Notes: generated by a model not told the origin, from the letters alone. DNA of 64,000 nucleotides from Roseomonas mucosa ATCC BAA-692 (GCF_000622225.1 NZ_JHWD01000002.1:124001-188000); one strand, 5' to 3'. Positions 21,522 to 30,461 are shown, numbered from the stretch's first letter. Program-made: numbers and translations.

Positions 21522-22253
21522 ATGACCGAGCTGCTGTACCGCCTCGACCCCTATGGACGCGACGCGGGCGCGACCGTCGTCTCCTCCGGCCCCGAGGGCG
21601 TGGTGCTGGACCGCACCCTCTTCTATGCCCGCGCCGGCGGCCAGCCCGGGGATTCCGGCACGCTGCGCTGGGCGAAGCCGGACGGGAGCTACGCCGAGGC
21701 CAAGGTCGCCGAGGCGCTGAAGGGGCCGGACAACACCGTCCTCCACACGCTGCCCGAGGACGCGCCGCGCCCCGAGCCCGGCACGCATGTGGTCGCCTCG
21801 ATCGACTGGGAGCGCCGCCACCGCCACATGCGGATGCACACCACCCTGCACCTGCTCTGCGCCGTGATGCCGGGCATCTACGCCACCGGAAACCAGATCG
21901 GGGCCGAGAAGTCGCGCCTCGACTTCGACCTGCCCGAGCCGCCGCCGAAGGAATGGCTGACCATGCAGCTCAACGCGCTGATCGCCGCCGACCATCCTGT
22001 GGGGGAGCGCTGGATCGAGGAGGCCGAGCTGGACCGCAATCCCGGCCTGGTCCGCACCCTCTCGGTGCAGCCGCCGCGCGGCGCCGGCCAGATCCGCCTC
22101 GTCCGCATCGGCTCCGAGGAATCGCCGGTGGACCTGCAGCCCTGCGGCGGCACGCATGTCCGCTCCACCAGGGAGATCGGCGCGGTGGAGGTGACCAAGC
22201 TGGAAAGCAAGGGCAAGCAGAACCGCCGCGTCCATATCGTGCTGAAGGACTGA
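21522..22253 (+). CDS. Alanyl-tRNA editing protein AlaX
   Basis: This is a free-standing trans-editing protein that hydrolyses Ser-tRNA(Ala) (or Gly-tRNA(Ala)) made by alanyl-tRNA synthetase. It has 243 residues. The zinc-binding motifs are visible: HTTLH near residues 107-111 and CGGTH near residues 208-212. The N-terminal beta-barrel contains TLFYARAGGQPGDSG, the second additional domain motif of longer AlaX forms. It is six bases upstream of sseA and probably in one operon with sseA and metC. ATG 21522 is chosen because the conserved N-terminus LYRLDPYGRDA starts there. Confidence 0.92.
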   Translation: MTELLYRLDPYGRDAGATVVSSGPEGVVLDRTLFYARAGGQPGDSGTLRWAKPDGSYAEAKVAEALKGPDNTVLHTLPEDAPRPEPGTHVVASIDWERRHRHMRMHTTLHLLCAVMPGIYATGNQIGAEKSRLDFDLPEPPPKEWLTMQLNALIAADHPVGERWIEEAELDRNPGLVRTLSVQPPRGAGQIRLVRIGSEESPVDLQPCGGTHVRSTREIGAVEVTKLESKGKQNRRVHIVLKD

Positions 22254-22259
22254 ACCGGG

Positions 22260-23132
22260 ATGGATTCGCTCGTCACCACCGAATGGCTCGCCGCCGAGCT
22301 CGGCAAACCGGACCTCGTGGTCCTGGACATCACCTACTACCTGCCGCCCGAGGGCAGGACCGGCCGCGCCGAGTTCGCCCGGGCCCATATCCCCGGCGCC
22401 CGCTTCCTCGACGTGGACGAGATCGCGGACCCCGAGACGGACCTGCCGCACATGGTGCCCACGGCGGGCCGCTTCGCGCGCCTCGTCGGGACGCTCGGCA
22501 TCGGCAACGACACGCGCGTGGTGTTCTACGACCAGAAGGGCATCTTCTCCGCCCCGCGCGGCTGGTGGCTGATGCGCCTCTTCGGCCACACCAAGGTCGC
22601 CGTGCTCGATGGCGGGTTGCCGAAGTGGCAGGCGGAAGGCCGCCCGGTGGAAGGCGGCGAGCCCGCCCCCGCGACACCCGCCGCCTACCAGCCCGACTTC
22701 ATCGCCGCCTTCCTGGCCGGCATCGGCGACGTGAAGCGGATCGTACGACAGACCAGCCCCTTCGCCACGGCACCGGATGCGGAAGGCGGCGCGGCGCTGA
22801 TCCTCGACGCCCGCGCCCGGGGCCGCTTCGACGGCACGGCGGCGGAACCGCGCCCCGGCCTGCCCTCCGGCCACATGCCCGGCGCCAGCAACCTGCCCGC
22901 CACCGAGCTCATCGCCCCCGGCGGCACCTTCCTGCCGCCCGAGGCGCTGCGCGAGAAGTTCGCCGCCGCCGGGGTGGACGGCACGCGCCCGGTGGTGACC
23001 AGCTGCGGCACCGGCATCACCGCCTGCGTCCTGGCCTTCGGCTTGCATCGCGCCGGGCTGCCCGAGGCCGCCGTCTATGACGGCTCCTGGACCGAATGGG
23101 CGGCCCGGCCCGAAACCCCGAAGGTCAAGTGA
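22260..23132 (+). CDS. sseA: 3-mercaptopyruvate sulfurtransferase
   Basis: This is a two-domain rhodanese of 290 residues that transfers sulfur from 3-mercaptopyruvate to thiol acceptors or cyanide. The C-terminal active loop TSCGTGITACVLAFG (cysteine near residue 248) matches the mercaptopyruvate type (CG[ST]G[IV]T) and not thiosulfate rhodanese. The N-terminal domain is the inactive one, with FYDQKGIFSAPRGWW. Its stop overlaps the metC start as TGATG, so translation is coupled; together the pair handles cysteine and methionine sulfur. Confidence 0.95.
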   Translation: MDSLVTTEWLAAELGKPDLVVLDITYYLPPEGRTGRAEFARAHIPGARFLDVDEIADPETDLPHMVPTAGRFARLVGTLGIGNDTRVVFYDQKGIFSAPRGWWLMRLFGHTKVAVLDGGLPKWQAEGRPVEGGEPAPATPAAYQPDFIAAFLAGIGDVKRIVRQTSPFATAPDAEGGAALILDARARGRFDGTAAEPRPGLPSGHMPGASNLPATELIAPGGTFLPPEALREKFAAAGVDGTRPVVTSCGTGITACVLAFGLHRAGLPEAAVYDGSWTEWAARPETPKVK

Positions 23133-24337
23133 TGCCCGATACGCTGCCCCGCCCGCCCGCTTCCCGCCCGGAGCTTTCCTTCGAGACCCGCATGACCCAG
23201 GCGGGCCGCGCGCCGCTGCGCCGGCACGGCTTCGTCAACCCGCCAGTGCAGCGTGGCTCCACCGTGCTCCATGCCTCCTGTGAGGCCATGGATGCCGTCC
23301 ACAGGCGCAGCTTCGAGCAGGTCCTTACCTACGGCACCGCCGGCGGCCCGACGCATCATGCGCTGGAGGATGCCATCGCCGAGGTCGAGGGTGGCACGCG
23401 CTGCCTGATCGTCGGCACCGGCCTGGCCGCCATCGCCGTGCCGCTGCTCGCCTATCTCAAGGCGGGCGACCACTGCCTGATCGCCGACAGCATCTACGGC
23501 CCCACCCGGCGCCTCGCGGACGGGCTGATCCGGGGCTGGGGGATCGAGGTCGAGTATTACGACCCGCTGGTGGACGAGGCGGGCATGGAGGCACTGCTCC
23601 GCCCCAACACCCGCGTGGTGATGACCGAAAGCCCCGGCAGCCATACTTTCGAGGTGCAGGACATCCCCGCCATCGTCCGCGCCGCGCACCGCCACGGCGC
23701 CAAGGTGCTGATGGACAACACCTGGGGCATCCACCACTTCCAGCCCTTCGAGCATGGCGTCGATGTCTCGATCCAGGCGCTGACCAAGTATGTCGGCGGC
23801 CATTCCGACATCCTGCTCGGCAGCGTCACCGTGAATACGCCCGAGGACTGGCAGACCGTCCGCAACGCCTATGTGGCGCTGGGCCAGTTCGCCAGCCCGG
23901 ACGACTGCTGGCTTGCCCTGCGTGGCCTCCGTACCCTGCCGGTGCGGCTGAAGCATCAGGCGGAGAACGGGCTGGAGGTCGCCCGCTGGCTGGAAGGCCG
24001 GCCGGAGGTCGCCCGCGTCCTCCACCCGGCCCTGCCCTCCCACCCGCAGCACGCGATCTGGAAGCGCGACTTCACCGGCACCTGCTCTCTCTTCGGCGTG
24101 GTGCTGCAGCCGCGCTATTCCCGCGAGGAGATGTGCGCCCTGGTGGATGGGCTGCACCATTTCGGCATCGGCGCCTCCTGGGGCGGCTATGAGAGCCTGG
24201 CCCTTCCCACCGCCGTTACCCGCACCGCCACGCCCCTGGCCCTGGGCGGCCAGGCCTTCCGCCTGCATATCGGGCTGGAGGACCCGGCGGACCTGATCGC
24301 GGACCTCGCGGCGGGGCTGGACGCCCTGCCGCGCTAG
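23132..24337 (+). CDS. metC: Cystathionine beta-lyase
   Basis: This is a PLP enzyme of the Cys/Met metabolism family, 401 residues, that splits cystathionine to homocysteine in methionine synthesis. The PLP lysine is in ALTKYVGGHSDI near residue 218, and the cofactor-contact residues are in LMDNTWGIHHF. The SWGGYESLALP motif near residue 350 is the lyase-type C-terminal signature. ATG 23132 overlaps the sseA stop. Its own TAG stop overlaps the stop of the convergent SRPBCC gene within one CTAG. Confidence 0.95.
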   Translation: MPDTLPRPPASRPELSFETRMTQAGRAPLRRHGFVNPPVQRGSTVLHASCEAMDAVHRRSFEQVLTYGTAGGPTHHALEDAIAEVEGGTRCLIVGTGLAAIAVPLLAYLKAGDHCLIADSIYGPTRRLADGLIRGWGIEVEYYDPLVDEAGMEALLRPNTRVVMTESPGSHTFEVQDIPAIVRAAHRHGAKVLMDNTWGIHHFQPFEHGVDVSIQALTKYVGGHSDILLGSVTVNTPEDWQTVRNAYVALGQFASPDDCWLALRGLRTLPVRLKHQAENGLEVARWLEGRPEVARVLHPALPSHPQHAIWKRDFTGTCSLFGVVLQPRYSREEMCALVDGLHHFGIGASWGGYESLALPTAVTRTATPLALGGQAFRLHIGLEDPADLIADLAAGLDALPR

Positions 24338-24804
24338 ATGCCCCGGGGCGGTGTCCTCGCGGGAGGGGCCCCGCCCCTCCCGCCAGTTCCTGCCCGTTCC
24401 GCGATCGCGGCGGCATGGCAGGCGAAACTCTCGAGCACGTCCTGCCAGTCCCGGTACTGCTCCTCGATGGAGGGCACGGCTTCGGCGTCGAAGGCCTGGT
24501 TGACCATCACGCCCGCGCCCGTCTCCCTGAAATCGACACGAACATGGCGGCCATCCTCCATGCGCCAGTCGATCCGCCGCATCGGCTCGACCCACGTGTA
24601 GGTGGCGGCGAAGTCGAAGCCTGCCTCGCCATGCCTGGGTTCGATGCGGAGCCTGAGCAGGCCACCGACCCGAAGGTCGTTCGACGCCCAGGTGGTGCGC
24701 CAGTCATCGGAGGCGTCCCACTGCGTGATCTCGGCGGGATCGTTGAAGGCGCGCCAGACCACGTCCAACGGCGCATCGATGAGCACCTCCGTCCTGATCC
24801 GCAT
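24334..24804 (-). CDS. SRPBCC-family (AHSA1-like) protein
   Basis: This 156-residue protein has the START-like lipid or ligand-binding fold: IDAPLDVVWRAFNDPAEITQW at the start and a C-terminal helix WQDVLESFACHAAAIAE. Many such proteins are Hsp90 co-chaperone-like or bind small hydrophobic ligands; the ligand here is unknown. The last 15 residues are low-complexity (Gly/Pro/Ala/Arg) and may just be read-through of non-family sequence. It overlaps the metC stop by four bases. Confidence 0.88.
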   Translation of the reverse strand: MRIRTEVLIDAPLDVVWRAFNDPAEITQWDASDDWRTTWASNDLRVGGLLRLRIEPRHGEAGFDFAATYTWVEPMRRIDWRMEDGRHVRVDFRETGAGVMVNQAFDAEAVPSIEEQYRDWQDVLESFACHAAAIAERAGTGGRGGAPPARTPPRGI

Positions 24805-24935
24805 GGCTTCGGTCCTGTCCGTCTGGGGGGACACTGGGCTGGAGGGCCGGCTCCGCGAAGGCAACCGGAGGCGCCGGAACCTCCGCCCAGGGAAGGCGAT
24901 GGGCGCTGGCGGGTCAGCGCCCGCCGTCGCCGTCC

Positions 24936-25370
24936 TCAGTTCCTCGGCGTGGTCACGGTCTGGGAGGCCCAGGACGAGCACTCGTCGCTCGACAGGGCGT
25001 GCTTGTCGCACTCCTGCAACCCGACCACATAGGTCGTGCCGAACTCGACGGTCCCCACCTTGTGGGCACAGGCCGGCAGCGACCGCCCGTCCTTGTAGAT
25101 CCCGCAGTTCCGGCCGGACTTGATCTCCTGGATGATGTAGGGCTCCCGTCCCGCGATCCCGAAGCGGAGATGCACCGCATCCCAGCAGGCGGGCGCTCCC
25201 CTGAAGAAATAATGGATCTCGGCCTGCCGCTTGCTCGGCGGAATGGTGCCCGGCCCCACGACGATGCTCACGGTCGGCTTGTACTGCCGGCAGTCATTGC
25301 CCGCCGCGGCAGGCCCGGCACCAGCGAACAGGAACAGGCCGAGCACCGCCAGAACCCAAACCATCCTCAT
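24936..25370 (-). CDS. Small secreted cysteine-containing protein of unknown function
   Basis: The product (144 residues) begins with a clear signal peptide, MRMVWVLAVLGLFLFAGAG then PAAAGND, with cleavage probably after the AAA. The mature part of about 118 residues has seven cysteines, six of which could form three disulfides. I do not recognise the family. ATG 25370 has GGAGGG eight bases upstream. It sits alone between the SRPBCC gene and the damaged transporter. Export to the periplasm or outside is inferred from the signal peptide only. Confidence 0.75.
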   Translation of the reverse strand: MRMVWVLAVLGLFLFAGAGPAAAGNDCRQYKPTVSIVVGPGTIPPSKRQAEIHYFFRGAPACWDAVHLRFGIAGREPYIIQEIKSGRNCGIYKDGRSLPACAHKVGTVEFGTTYVVGLQECDKHALSSDECSSWASQTVTTPRN

Positions 25371-25509
25371 GGGACATGCCCTCCGACTTCCGTCGCATCC
25401 TCGCCCCATTCGATACGAATCAGAAATTTTCCGGTGCCCGCCCCCGCTCATTTGGTGGTGAGGAGCCGTGCGGCTTTCCCCGATGGAAAGAAAAACGTCC
25501 GGCAGGGCC

Positions 25510-26966
25510 CTACTTCACCAGCATCAGCCAGGGCAGCCCCACTGCCAGGAAGACGATCAGGTTGATCGCCCCGAAGATCGTGCCCAGCCGCCAGAAATCC
25601 TTGACCGGCAGGAAGCCGCTGCCGGCATAGATCGGGCTCGGCCCGGTGCCATAGGGCGAGATGATGCCCATGATGCCCAGGCTCAGGCACAGCATCAGCG
25701 CCATCCGCTCCATCGGCATCCCGGGGATGGCGGCCGCCACGGTCAGCATCACCGGCAGCAGCGCGGTGACATGCGCGGTCACGCTGGCGAAGAGGTAGTG
25801 CAGCAGGAAGAAGGCCAGCACCAGCGCCGCCATCGCCGGCACCACCGGCAGCCCCTCCAGCGCGCCGCCGAGCAGCGCGGCGATCCAGCGCACCACGCCA
25901 ACCTGGGCCAGCCCGCCGGCCAGGGTCACCAGCGTGCCGAACCAGACCAGCGTGTTCCAGGCCGGCTTGTCGGTCACCACGTCGTTCCAGGTGATGGTGC
26001 CGGTCAGCACCAGCAGCGCCACGACCAGCAGCGCCGCCATGGTCGGGTCCATGATCCCGGTGCCGAAGATCCACAGCGCCAGCGCCAGCACCACCAGCGC
26101 CGCGAGCATGATCTCCCGTCCCGTGAGCGGGCCGAGGTTCTTCAGTTCCGCCTGGGCCCAGGCCTGTACCTCGGGGCTGCGCTGCACCTCGGGCGGATAG
26201 AGCCTGTAGGCGAGCCAGGGAGTGGCCAGCAGCAGGATCGCGCCGACCGGCAGGAAGCCGACGAACCAGGAGGTCCAGTCCAGCGAGATATGCGCGGTCC
26301 GCCGCACCAGCTCCACCGCCAGCAGGTTCGGCGCAGGGCGGTGAGGAAGAGCGAGCTGGTGACGCAGGTGGAGGCGATGGCCGTCCACATCAGGTAGCTG
26401 CCGATCCGCCGCGCCGAGGGGTCGTTCGGCCTGGAATCATAAAGGGGCGGCAGGTTCTTCACGATCGGGAAGATGGTGCCGCCGCTGCGCGCGGTGTTGG
26501 ACGGGGTGAAGGGCGCCAGCACGCCGTCGGCGATCATCACCGCATAGCCGAGCGTCAGGGTGCGCCCGCCGAGCCGGGAAACCAGCAGCAGCGCCAGCCG
26601 CCGCCCCAGCCCGGTCCGCTCATAACCGAGCGAGAAGATGAAGGCTGCGAAGATCAGCCAGACCGTGCCGTTGGAGAAGCCCGACAGCGCCCAGGACACG
26701 GCAGCGGCGGTCGGGTTGAATCCCGGCTGCGCCAGCTGCTCCGGCGAGAACAGCACCCATTGCGCCGCGAGCCCCGCCAGCACCACGCCCACGAAGCCCA
26801 CCGCCGGAGAGGGGATGGGCTCCGTGATCAGCCCCGCGATGACCGCCGCGAAGATGGCCAGGAAATACCAGGCATGCTGCTGCAGGCCAGGAGGATGGGG
26901 CAGAAGGGCGATGCCGACCCCGATCACCAGGGGAAGGACGGGGGCGACCCATCCACGCTTGGACAT
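25510..26966 (-). pseudogene. DASS (SLC13) family anion transporter, disrupted by a frameshift
   Basis: The region encodes a divalent anion:sodium symporter-like permease in two frames. The N-terminal part (from ATG 26966, MSKRGWVAPVLP) runs through GFSNGTVWLIFAAFIFSLGYE and TPSNTARSGGTIFPI to TSSLFLTAL. There the frame shifts, and the protein continues in the other frame from NLLAVELV through ISPYGTGPSPIYAGSG to the stop at 25510. Near 26334-26337 the minus strand reads CTGCGCCGAAC where CTGGCGCCGAAC would give TALAPNLL, so one G is missing. Restoring one base gives a 485-residue protein of normal DASS length. No other defect is seen, so this is either a recent mutation or a sequencing error. 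Confidence 0.88.
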
Positions 26967-27088
26967 GGCGAAGTTCCGAATCCGGTTCTCCGCCCAGTTT
27001 CACCTTCTTCGCGCGGCCCGTTCTGACCTGGATCAAGTCCCCGCCATCACCAAAGGGCGAGCGGCCCGCATCCCCGGCGATAGGCCGC

Positions 27089-27544
27089 CTAGGCTGCGGC
27101 GCAGCGGGCGCAGGTCCCCTCCACCTCCACCGTGGCATGGTCCGGCCGGAACCCGACCCGCCGGGCGGCGGCCTCCACCGCCTGCATCACCGCCGGGTCG
27201 GCCATCTCCTGGGTGGTGCCGCACTGCCGGCAGATCAGGAACTGGTGCGGATGGCCGTGGGCGTGGCCATGATCAGCCTCCATGCAGCCGACAAAGGCGT
27301 TCAGCCGCTCGACCTTGTGGATCAGCCCCTGCTCCAGCAGGAAGTCCAGCGCCCGGTACACGGTGGGGGGCGCCGCGCCCGGCCGCTCGGCCTTCAGCAG
27401 GTCCAGCAGCGCATAGGCGCCCAGTGGCTGGTCCGCCCCCAGCACCAGCCCCAGCACCTGCCGCCGCAGCGGGGTGAGTTGCGCCCCGCGCTTCAGGCAG
27501 GATGTCGCCGCCCGATCCAGTGCCGCCTCAAGCCCCTGCGCCAT
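27089..27544 (-). CDS. zur: Fur-family repressor, probable zinc uptake regulator Zur
   Basis: This is a 151-residue winged-helix metalloregulator. The DNA-binding part has LTPLRRQVLGLVL and PPTVYRALDFLLEQGLIHKV (about 63-82). The dimerisation part has the histidine-rich DHGHAHGHPHQFLICRQCG (the first CxxC) and a second CARC at the C-terminus, the structural zinc site. The histidine pattern resembles Zur more than Fur, but assignment by sequence alone is moderate. ATG 27544 has GGGAG upstream. It is divergent from hisI, separated by 43 bp that hold an AT-rich palindrome. Confidence 0.87.
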   Translation of the reverse strand: MAQGLEAALDRAATSCLKRGAQLTPLRRQVLGLVLGADQPLGAYALLDLLKAERPGAAPPTVYRALDFLLEQGLIHKVERLNAFVGCMEADHGHAHGHPHQFLICRQCGTTQEMADPAVMQAVEAAARRVGFRPDHATVEVEGTCARCAAA

Positions 27545-27568
27545 GCCCCTGCTCCCATCCGGTCCATG

Positions 27569-27589
27569 ATGCGTTATATAGTATCGCAT
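27569..27589. promoter_or_regulatory. Imperfect palindrome between zur and hisI, candidate Zur operator
   Basis: The arms ATGCG (27569-27573) and CGCAT (27585-27589) are a perfect inverted repeat around the AT-rich core TTATATAGTAT. The left half contains GTTATA, the half-site of known Zur boxes (GTTATA-n-TATAAC); the right half is degenerate. The element covers the hisI start codon and lies 25 bp upstream of the zur start, so binding would affect both genes. Binding is inferred and not shown. Confidence 0.55.
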
Positions 27590-28082
27590 GCAGAGCCACC
27601 CAATCGCCGCCCCTGGCACCAACCCCGGCCCTGATGCCGGAACTGCCCCGCAGCCGCCCGGCGAGGCGGCGATCGCGCGGTTCCTCGGCGGGCTGCGCTT
27701 CGACGCCCAGGGCCTCGTCGCCGCCGTGGCGCAGCAGCACGACACGGGCGAGGTGCTGATGCTCGCCTGGATGAACCGCGAGGCCGTGGCCGAGACCCTG
27801 CGGACCGGCCGGGTCACCTATTACAGCCGCTCCCGCCAGGGCCTCTGGCGCAAGGGCGACACCTCCGGCCAGGTGCAGCACCTGCGCGAGCTGCGCCTGG
27901 ACTGCGACGGGGATGCTGTGCTGGCGCTGGTGGACCAGGTGGGCGTGGCCTGCCACACCGGCCGGCGCTCCTGCTTCTCCTGGGCGCTGCGCGGGGAGGC
28001 ACTGGCCGCCATCGCCGAACCCCTGGAAGACCCGGCCACGCTGTACGGCACGGCCGCGCCCGCCCACGGCCATTCCGGATAA
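27588..28082 (+). CDS. hisI: Phosphoribosyl-AMP cyclohydrolase
   Basis: HisI opens the purine ring of phosphoribosyl-AMP in the third step of histidine synthesis. It has 164 residues. The family motifs are intact: [43 protein letters not shown] and [10 protein letters not shown]. The three zinc cysteines ([16 protein letters not shown]) and the metal-binding aspartates are all present. The first 30 residues are Pro/Ala/Gly-rich and variable. ATG 27588 has no ribosome site and lies inside the palindrome, so the message may be leaderless. No other his gene is adjacent. Confidence 0.93.
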   Translation: MQSHPIAAPGTNPGPDAGTAPQPPGEAAIARFLGGLRFDAQGLVAAVAQQHDTGEVLMLAWMNREAVAETLRTGRVTYYSRSRQGLWRKGDTSGQVQHLRELRLDCDGDAVLALVDQVGVACHTGRRSCFSWALRGEALAAIAEPLEDPATLYGTAAPAHGHSG

Positions 28083-28096
28083 CATGGCACCGGCAA

Positions 28097-28117
28097 CCTG
28101 GAGGGAGGTCCTCCAGG
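28097..28117 (+). terminator. Hairpin after hisI
   Basis: CCTGGAGG (28097-28104) and CCTCCAGG (28110-28117) form an 8-bp perfect stem with a five-base loop, 14 bp beyond the hisI stop. A pyrimidine-rich CTCCCCTTCC follows. This is consistent with a terminator, though no run of T is present. Confidence 0.5.
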
Positions 28118-28219
28118 CTCCCCTTCCACCTTGCGTTGCATCCATCCCACGGGCACTAATGGCGGCGGAATGAGACGCCGCACGGGCCGGGCCGCCCGAC
28201 ACCCCACCCGTTCGCACCC

Positions 28220-29794
28220 ATGACCGAACCCGCCGCCCGGATCCTGTTCGACGACGGCCACCTGCGCGTCGTCCTCCAGCCCGCCGAGGGGAAGGCCGGT
28301 GGCCGTGGCACGCTGCTGACCTTCGCCGACCTGACCTTCCGCCCCGATGGAACGCGCGCCTGGGGCATGGTCCCGGCGCGCAGGCTCGGCCTCGACCTGA
28401 TCGGCATCGTCAGCCACGCGCCAGACTGGTATCCCGCCCGCTCCGTCGAGGCCGCCGCCCGCGCGGTCCGCCCCTTCGTCGATGCGCGCACCGTCGCCTA
28501 TGGCTACAGCATGGGGGCACATGCGGCGCTGAAGCATGCCCGGCGCCTGGGCGTGAACCATGCCCTGGCGATCTCGCCGCAATACTCGATCGACCCGGCC
28601 GTGGTGCCGGAGGACAACCGCTACGCGGGCTATTTCCGCAGGAAGCTGCATGCCGGCCTGCACATCGACGCGGACGAGCTGCCGCCGGTGCCGGTGATCG
28701 TGGCCGACCCCTATCACCGCGAGGACGGTGCCCAGGCCCGCGCCATCATGGCGGCCGGGCTGGCGCACTGGGTGCCCGCACCCTTCATGGAGCACTGGGC
28801 AATCCACCTGTTCCGCAGCAGCCAGGTGCTGGGGGAGGCGCTGGACACGGTGCTGGCGAACGACCCGCTGGCGCTGCGCCAACTGCTCCGCCGCCGCCGC
28901 CAGACCCATGTCTGGCATCGGGTCGTGGCGCGGGAGGCGTTGCGGCGCGGGCATGAGGACCGGGCCACCCACCTCCGTGAGGGCGCCCTGCGCCATGGCT
29001 GCGATCCCGCCCTGCTTCGCGACGATCAGCGTGAGCTCGTGCCCATGATGCTGCGCCGCTTCTTCGAGGACGGGAGCTGGCACCGGCTGGACGCCGCCTG
29101 GTCCCGCTACGGCGCGGTGCTGTCGGGCGCCTTCGATCCGTTGCAGGAGGTCGGCCACATGCTGACCGCCGCCGGGCGTGGCGCCCTGGCCGAGCCCTTC
29201 TTCCGGGCCGCCCTGGATGTCCGCCGCGACGTCGCGCATGTCCATGGCGGGCTTTCCGTCGCCCTGTCCGCCCAGGGCCGCCTGCGGGAGGCCGTGGATG
29301 CCGCCCTGGCCGGACGCGGCTGGGTGCCGGGCGATGCCGCCCTGGCGGTGCTGGCGGGCGAGGCTCTGCTGGAGGCCGGCGAGCCAGCCCTGGCCGAGCC
29401 GCATTTCCGCGCTGCCCTGGCCCCCGAGGAAGTCGATTCCGCCACCGGTCCCCGCGCCGTGGAACGGGCCCGCGCCCAGGCCGGCCTCGGCCGCGCCCTG
29501 GCGGGCCAGGGCCGCGAGGCCGAGGCCGTCGCCGCGCTGCGCCGGGCCGTCGCGCTGGACCCGCAGGCCGAGTCCCATGCCCTGGCCCTGGCAACCCTGC
29601 TGCGCGACACCGGGGCGGCCGAGGAAGCCCTGCTGGCCTGCCAGGGCCTGCTGGCGCGGCACTCGGATAGCGAGGCCGCCCGCCGTCTCCTCGCCAGCCT
29701 CGCCGCGGCGCCGCCCACACGGCCGGAGCCGCCGCCTCCCACAACAGCCGCCCAGGGCGGCGGCTTCCTGTCGCGCCTGCTCGGACGGGGTTGA
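28220..29794 (+). CDS. Alpha/beta-hydrolase-like domain fused to TPR-like repeats
   Basis: This 524-residue protein has an N-terminal alpha/beta hydrolase-like domain (about residues 1-225) with a nucleophile elbow GYSMGAHAAL near residue 95 and a late histidine in FMEHWAIH that could complete a triad. The C-terminal half (about 310-490) has helical TPR-like repeats, for example ALAEPFFRAALDVR and ALGRAL-type segments, then a Pro-rich linker and FLSRLLGRG. I do not know a characterised homologue. The fusion suggests a hydrolase or sensor acting in a protein complex, possibly in surface-polysaccharide work; this is inference. No signal peptide is seen. Confidence 0.8.
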   Translation: MTEPAARILFDDGHLRVVLQPAEGKAGGRGTLLTFADLTFRPDGTRAWGMVPARRLGLDLIGIVSHAPDWYPARSVEAAARAVRPFVDARTVAYGYSMGAHAALKHARRLGVNHALAISPQYSIDPAVVPEDNRYAGYFRRKLHAGLHIDADELPPVPVIVADPYHREDGAQARAIMAAGLAHWVPAPFMEHWAIHLFRSSQVLGEALDTVLANDPLALRQLLRRRRQTHVWHRVVAREALRRGHEDRATHLREGALRHGCDPALLRDDQRELVPMMLRRFFEDGSWHRLDAAWSRYGAVLSGAFDPLQEVGHMLTAAGRGALAEPFFRAALDVRRDVAHVHGGLSVALSAQGRLREAVDAALAGRGWVPGDAALAVLAGEALLEAGEPALAEPHFRAALAPEEVDSATGPRAVERARAQAGLGRALAGQGREAEAVAALRRAVALDPQAESHALALATLLRDTGAAEEALLACQGLLARHSDSEAARRLLASLAAAPPTRPEPPPPTTAAQGGGFLSRLLGRG

Positions 29795-29828
29795 GCCGCC
29801 CCATAGCCCGGTGGGGTGGAACTGCTCT

Positions 29829-30461
29829 ATGCCCTACCCAATGTCCGACCCCGTCTCGCCCCTGCGCACGGAGACCCTGCGCGGCGCCGCGCTGCGCCCC
29901 TGGCTGCCGGCCCTGTCTCGCCTGCGCGTCGCGGTGTTCCGCGACTGGCCCTATCTCTACGAGGGCGATCCGCGCTGGGAGGAGGACTACCTCGCCGCCT
30001 ATGCCGACCGCCCCGATGCCGCCGCCGTCCTGGCCTTTGCCGGGGAAGAAGGGGGCCGCGAGGTCGTCGGCGCCGCCACCTGCCAGCCCATGGCGGAAAC
30101 CCATGACGCGGTGCGCGAGACCTTCTCCCGGGCCGGGCTCGACCCGGCGGCCTTCTGCTATTTCGGCGAATCGGTCCTTCTCGCCCCCTGGCGCGGCCAG
30201 GGCATCGGCCTCCGCTTCTTCGAGGGGCGCGAGGCCCATGCCCGCGCCCTGGGCCTGAGGCACGCCGCCTTCGTGGGCGTGCGGCGCGACCCGGCGGATC
30301 CGCGCCGCCCGGCGGGGCATGTGCCGCTGGACGGGTTCTGGGCAAGGCGCGGCTACCGCCACCATCCGGAAATCGTGGTGCGCATGGACTGGCCGGAGAT
30401 CGGGAGCGACGGCGGCGAGGTGGCGCACGAGCTCACCGCCTGGCTGAAGGACCTGACATGA
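29829..30461 (+). CDS. GNAT-family N-acetyltransferase
   Basis: This is a predicted acetyl-CoA-dependent acetyltransferase of 210 residues. The acetyl-CoA loop is visible as LAPWRGQGIGLRFFEGREAH (about residues 117-136, the R/Q-x-x-G-x-G type). The C-terminal strand pair ends with FWARRGYRHHPEIVVRMDW, also typical. ATG 29829 is used; an in-frame ATG at 29841 is equally possible. Its stop overlaps the nitrilase start as ATGA. GNAT proteins are often found next to or fused to carbon-nitrogen hydrolases of this type, which suggests they act on the same compound; substrate unknown. Confidence 0.88.
   Translation: MPYPMSDPVSPLRTETLRGAALRPWLPALSRLRVAVFRDWPYLYEGDPRWEEDYLAAYADRPDAAAVLAFAGEEGGREVVGAATCQPMAETHDAVRETFSRAGLDPAAFCYFGESVLLAPWRGQGIGLRFFEGREAHARALGLRHAAFVGVRRDPADPRRPAGHVPLDGFWARRGYRHHPEIVVRMDWPEIGSDGGEVAHELTAWLKDLT

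Noticed and set aside
25452-25509. Hairpin with an A tract after the DASS transporter.
   Set aside because: On the transporter strand the T run precedes the hairpin instead of following it, so it is not a standard terminator.
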